From positions 2,204 to 21,805 of the forward strand of contig NW_014012882.1 in NCBI RefSeq assembly GCF_000611645.1: DNA of 19,602 nucleotides, given 5' to 3'. The stretch is from Monoraphidium neglectum. Lineage: Eukaryota; Chlorophyta; Chlorophyceae; Sphaeropleales; Selenastraceae. This document shows, one piece after another, positions 18,726-19,602 of the stretch (position 1 is the first letter of the stretch; every line of letters begins with the position of its first letter). A program made the position numbers and the translations under genes. The notes beneath the pieces are model-generated. The model had not been told where the DNA came from, searched no databases, and worked only from the letters and a program-made list of their open reading frames with translations.

Positions 18726-19539
18726 TCAAGCGGTGAGGTAGTACACCCATTGGGAGCTCGTCTGCTTGGGGCACGACACCGTCAGCTTCCCGGTGCGCGC
18801 CACCCCCTCTGCCGCGCCGCCGTTGCCGCCCCCGCCGCCTCCGCCCGCCGTGCTCGCGCGCCCGCTGCCGCCGCCGGCGCCGCTGCTGCTGCCGCTGCCG
18901 CTGCCGCTGCCGCTGCCGCTGCCGCCGGCCGCCTTGGCGGCCGCCGCCTCCGGCTTGTGTGAGACCGCGATGGTGGTGGCCTTTTTGGGGCCGACGCGCT
19001 GGCTGGGGCGGCCCAGGACAAAGGCGGGGTTGTCGACCGAAAACAGGAAGTCCGCCTCGACCGGGAAAACGTTGCGGAACGGCAGGGACGCCGGGCCCTG
19101 GCAGAGCCGCAGGGGGGGGCAGCACACGCAAGGGGGAGCGACGTGCGTGACGGCGGGCCCGAAGGGCGAGCGCAGCCCAAGGACGCGAGCTCGGCGCGGG
19201 GATGACCGGCGATGCGAGGGGCTCAAGTCGCCAGGTGGCCGGACCGCCAAAGTGGCGTGCTGCCATCAGGACTCCCGCACCTGCGCCGCCATTCTGCAGG
19301 AGAACCCCATCCCCTTCCCCCCCGGTCCCCGGCAAGGCGCACGGCCGCCAGGGGCTGGCCGCCCCTCCCCCTCACCTCCGACAGGTCGACCGGGCCCTGC
19401 GGCTTGGGCGGGCCGCAGCGCCCCGTCAGCGGCACCAGGTACTCCCCGCCTGCGGGGCTGGCCACGACCAGCGTGTCGCGCGCCGCCTCCCCCAGGGCGT
19501 GGGGCTCGAAGCCCACCTCCAGCTCCACCTCCACGCCGC
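18726..19539 (-). CDS. HYDIN: HYDIN, C-terminal two exons (ciliary central-pair protein), cut by the window edge
   Basis: Exon 19539-19376 and last exon 19097-18726 are joined across a 278-nt intron (donor GTGAGG, acceptor GCCAG). HYDIN is a very large protein of the C2 microtubule projection in the ciliary central pair, needed for normal beating. The translation matches the conserved end of the protein: GGEYLVPLTGRCGPPKPQGP, then LPFRNVFPVEADFLFSVDNPAF, then TGKLTVSCP and a terminal WVYYLTA, in an ASH/MSP-like beta-sandwich setting. About 50 residues of Ala, Gly and Ser (18947-18798) are inserted before the last strands. The protein ends soon after WVYYL, slightly shorter than animal versions. 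Exon 19539 begins after a CCCAG acceptor and needs one base from an upstream exon outside the window, so most of the gene lies to the right. Confidence 0.9.
18798..18947 (-). repeat. Ala/Gly/Ser low-complexity insert in the HYDIN last exon
   Basis: GGC/AGC codons give a (Gly-Ser)n core at about 18885-18926, flanked by Ala-rich and Gly-rich runs. The insert sits between conserved beta strands of the final domain. Confidence 0.9.
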
Positions 19540-19602
19540 CTGGGAGGGTGTTTTTTTGGGAGGGGGGCGTCGAAGAGTGGGACGGAAGGGAGGGCAGGAG
19601 TG

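Noticed and set aside
1..19602. tRNA, rRNA, CRISPR array, bacterial operon or phage signals
   Set aside because: No tRNA T-loop-like segment in a cloverleaf context, no regularly spaced repeats, and the genes are intron-bearing eukaryotic loci with unrelated functions.

Overview
This window looks like ordinary nuclear DNA of a green alga, probably a flagellated or flagella-capable chlorophyte (Chlorophyceae-like). The reasons are: high GC; many short introns with GTG...AG borders; abundant CAG/CTG and GGCAGC low-complexity tracts inside genes; a plant-type tandem CCCH zinc-finger protein; a plastid-type VTT membrane protein; a HYDIN (ciliary central-pair) gene; and a retrotransposon remnant with the RNase H plus restriction-like endonuclease layout of the Dualen/RandI family known from Chlamydomonas. 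TGTAA motifs, the usual chlorophyte poly(A) signal, lie downstream of some genes. The species cannot be named from the sequence alone.

Layout, left to right. At 61-1717 (minus) is a broken Dualen/RandI-like non-LTR retrotransposon: an RT fragment fused by internal deletion to a truncated RNase H, then a frameshift, then a CCHC knuckle and a restriction-like endonuclease. At 2888-5336 (minus, 5 exons) is a VTT/TVP38-family membrane protein with a probable plastid-targeting N-terminus. At 5711-7974 (plus, 4 exons) is a mitochondrial OXA1 insertase, divergent from the VTT gene. At 8196-11016 (minus, 6 exons) is ALG6, the ER glucosyltransferase of N-glycan precursor assembly, convergent with OXA1. 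At 11017-13636 is a 2.6-kb spacer with no gene I can support. At 13637-16239 (minus, 4 exons, one only 21 nt) is an RR-TZF CCCH zinc-finger protein. At 16753-about 18023 (minus, 2 exons) is a tandem Dabb stress-response protein with an uncertain N-terminus. At 18726 to the right edge (minus) are the last two exons of HYDIN.

The genes are independently transcribed eukaryotic loci (mitochondrion, plastid, ER, cytosolic RNA control, cilium), not an operon or a shared pathway. I found no evidence of a novel multi-gene system. The most unusual signals are non-coding: a pure (CTG)29 tract inside an intron that interrupts the zinc-finger domain, a 72-nt perfectly alternating purine-pyrimidine tract forming the first 72 nt of an ALG6 intron, a 35-bp tandem duplication copying a splice donor of the VTT gene, and a 21-bp perfect palindrome at the retroelement frameshift. 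Exon models were built by eye from protein-family continuity, splice-site motifs and phase, and need transcript confirmation.
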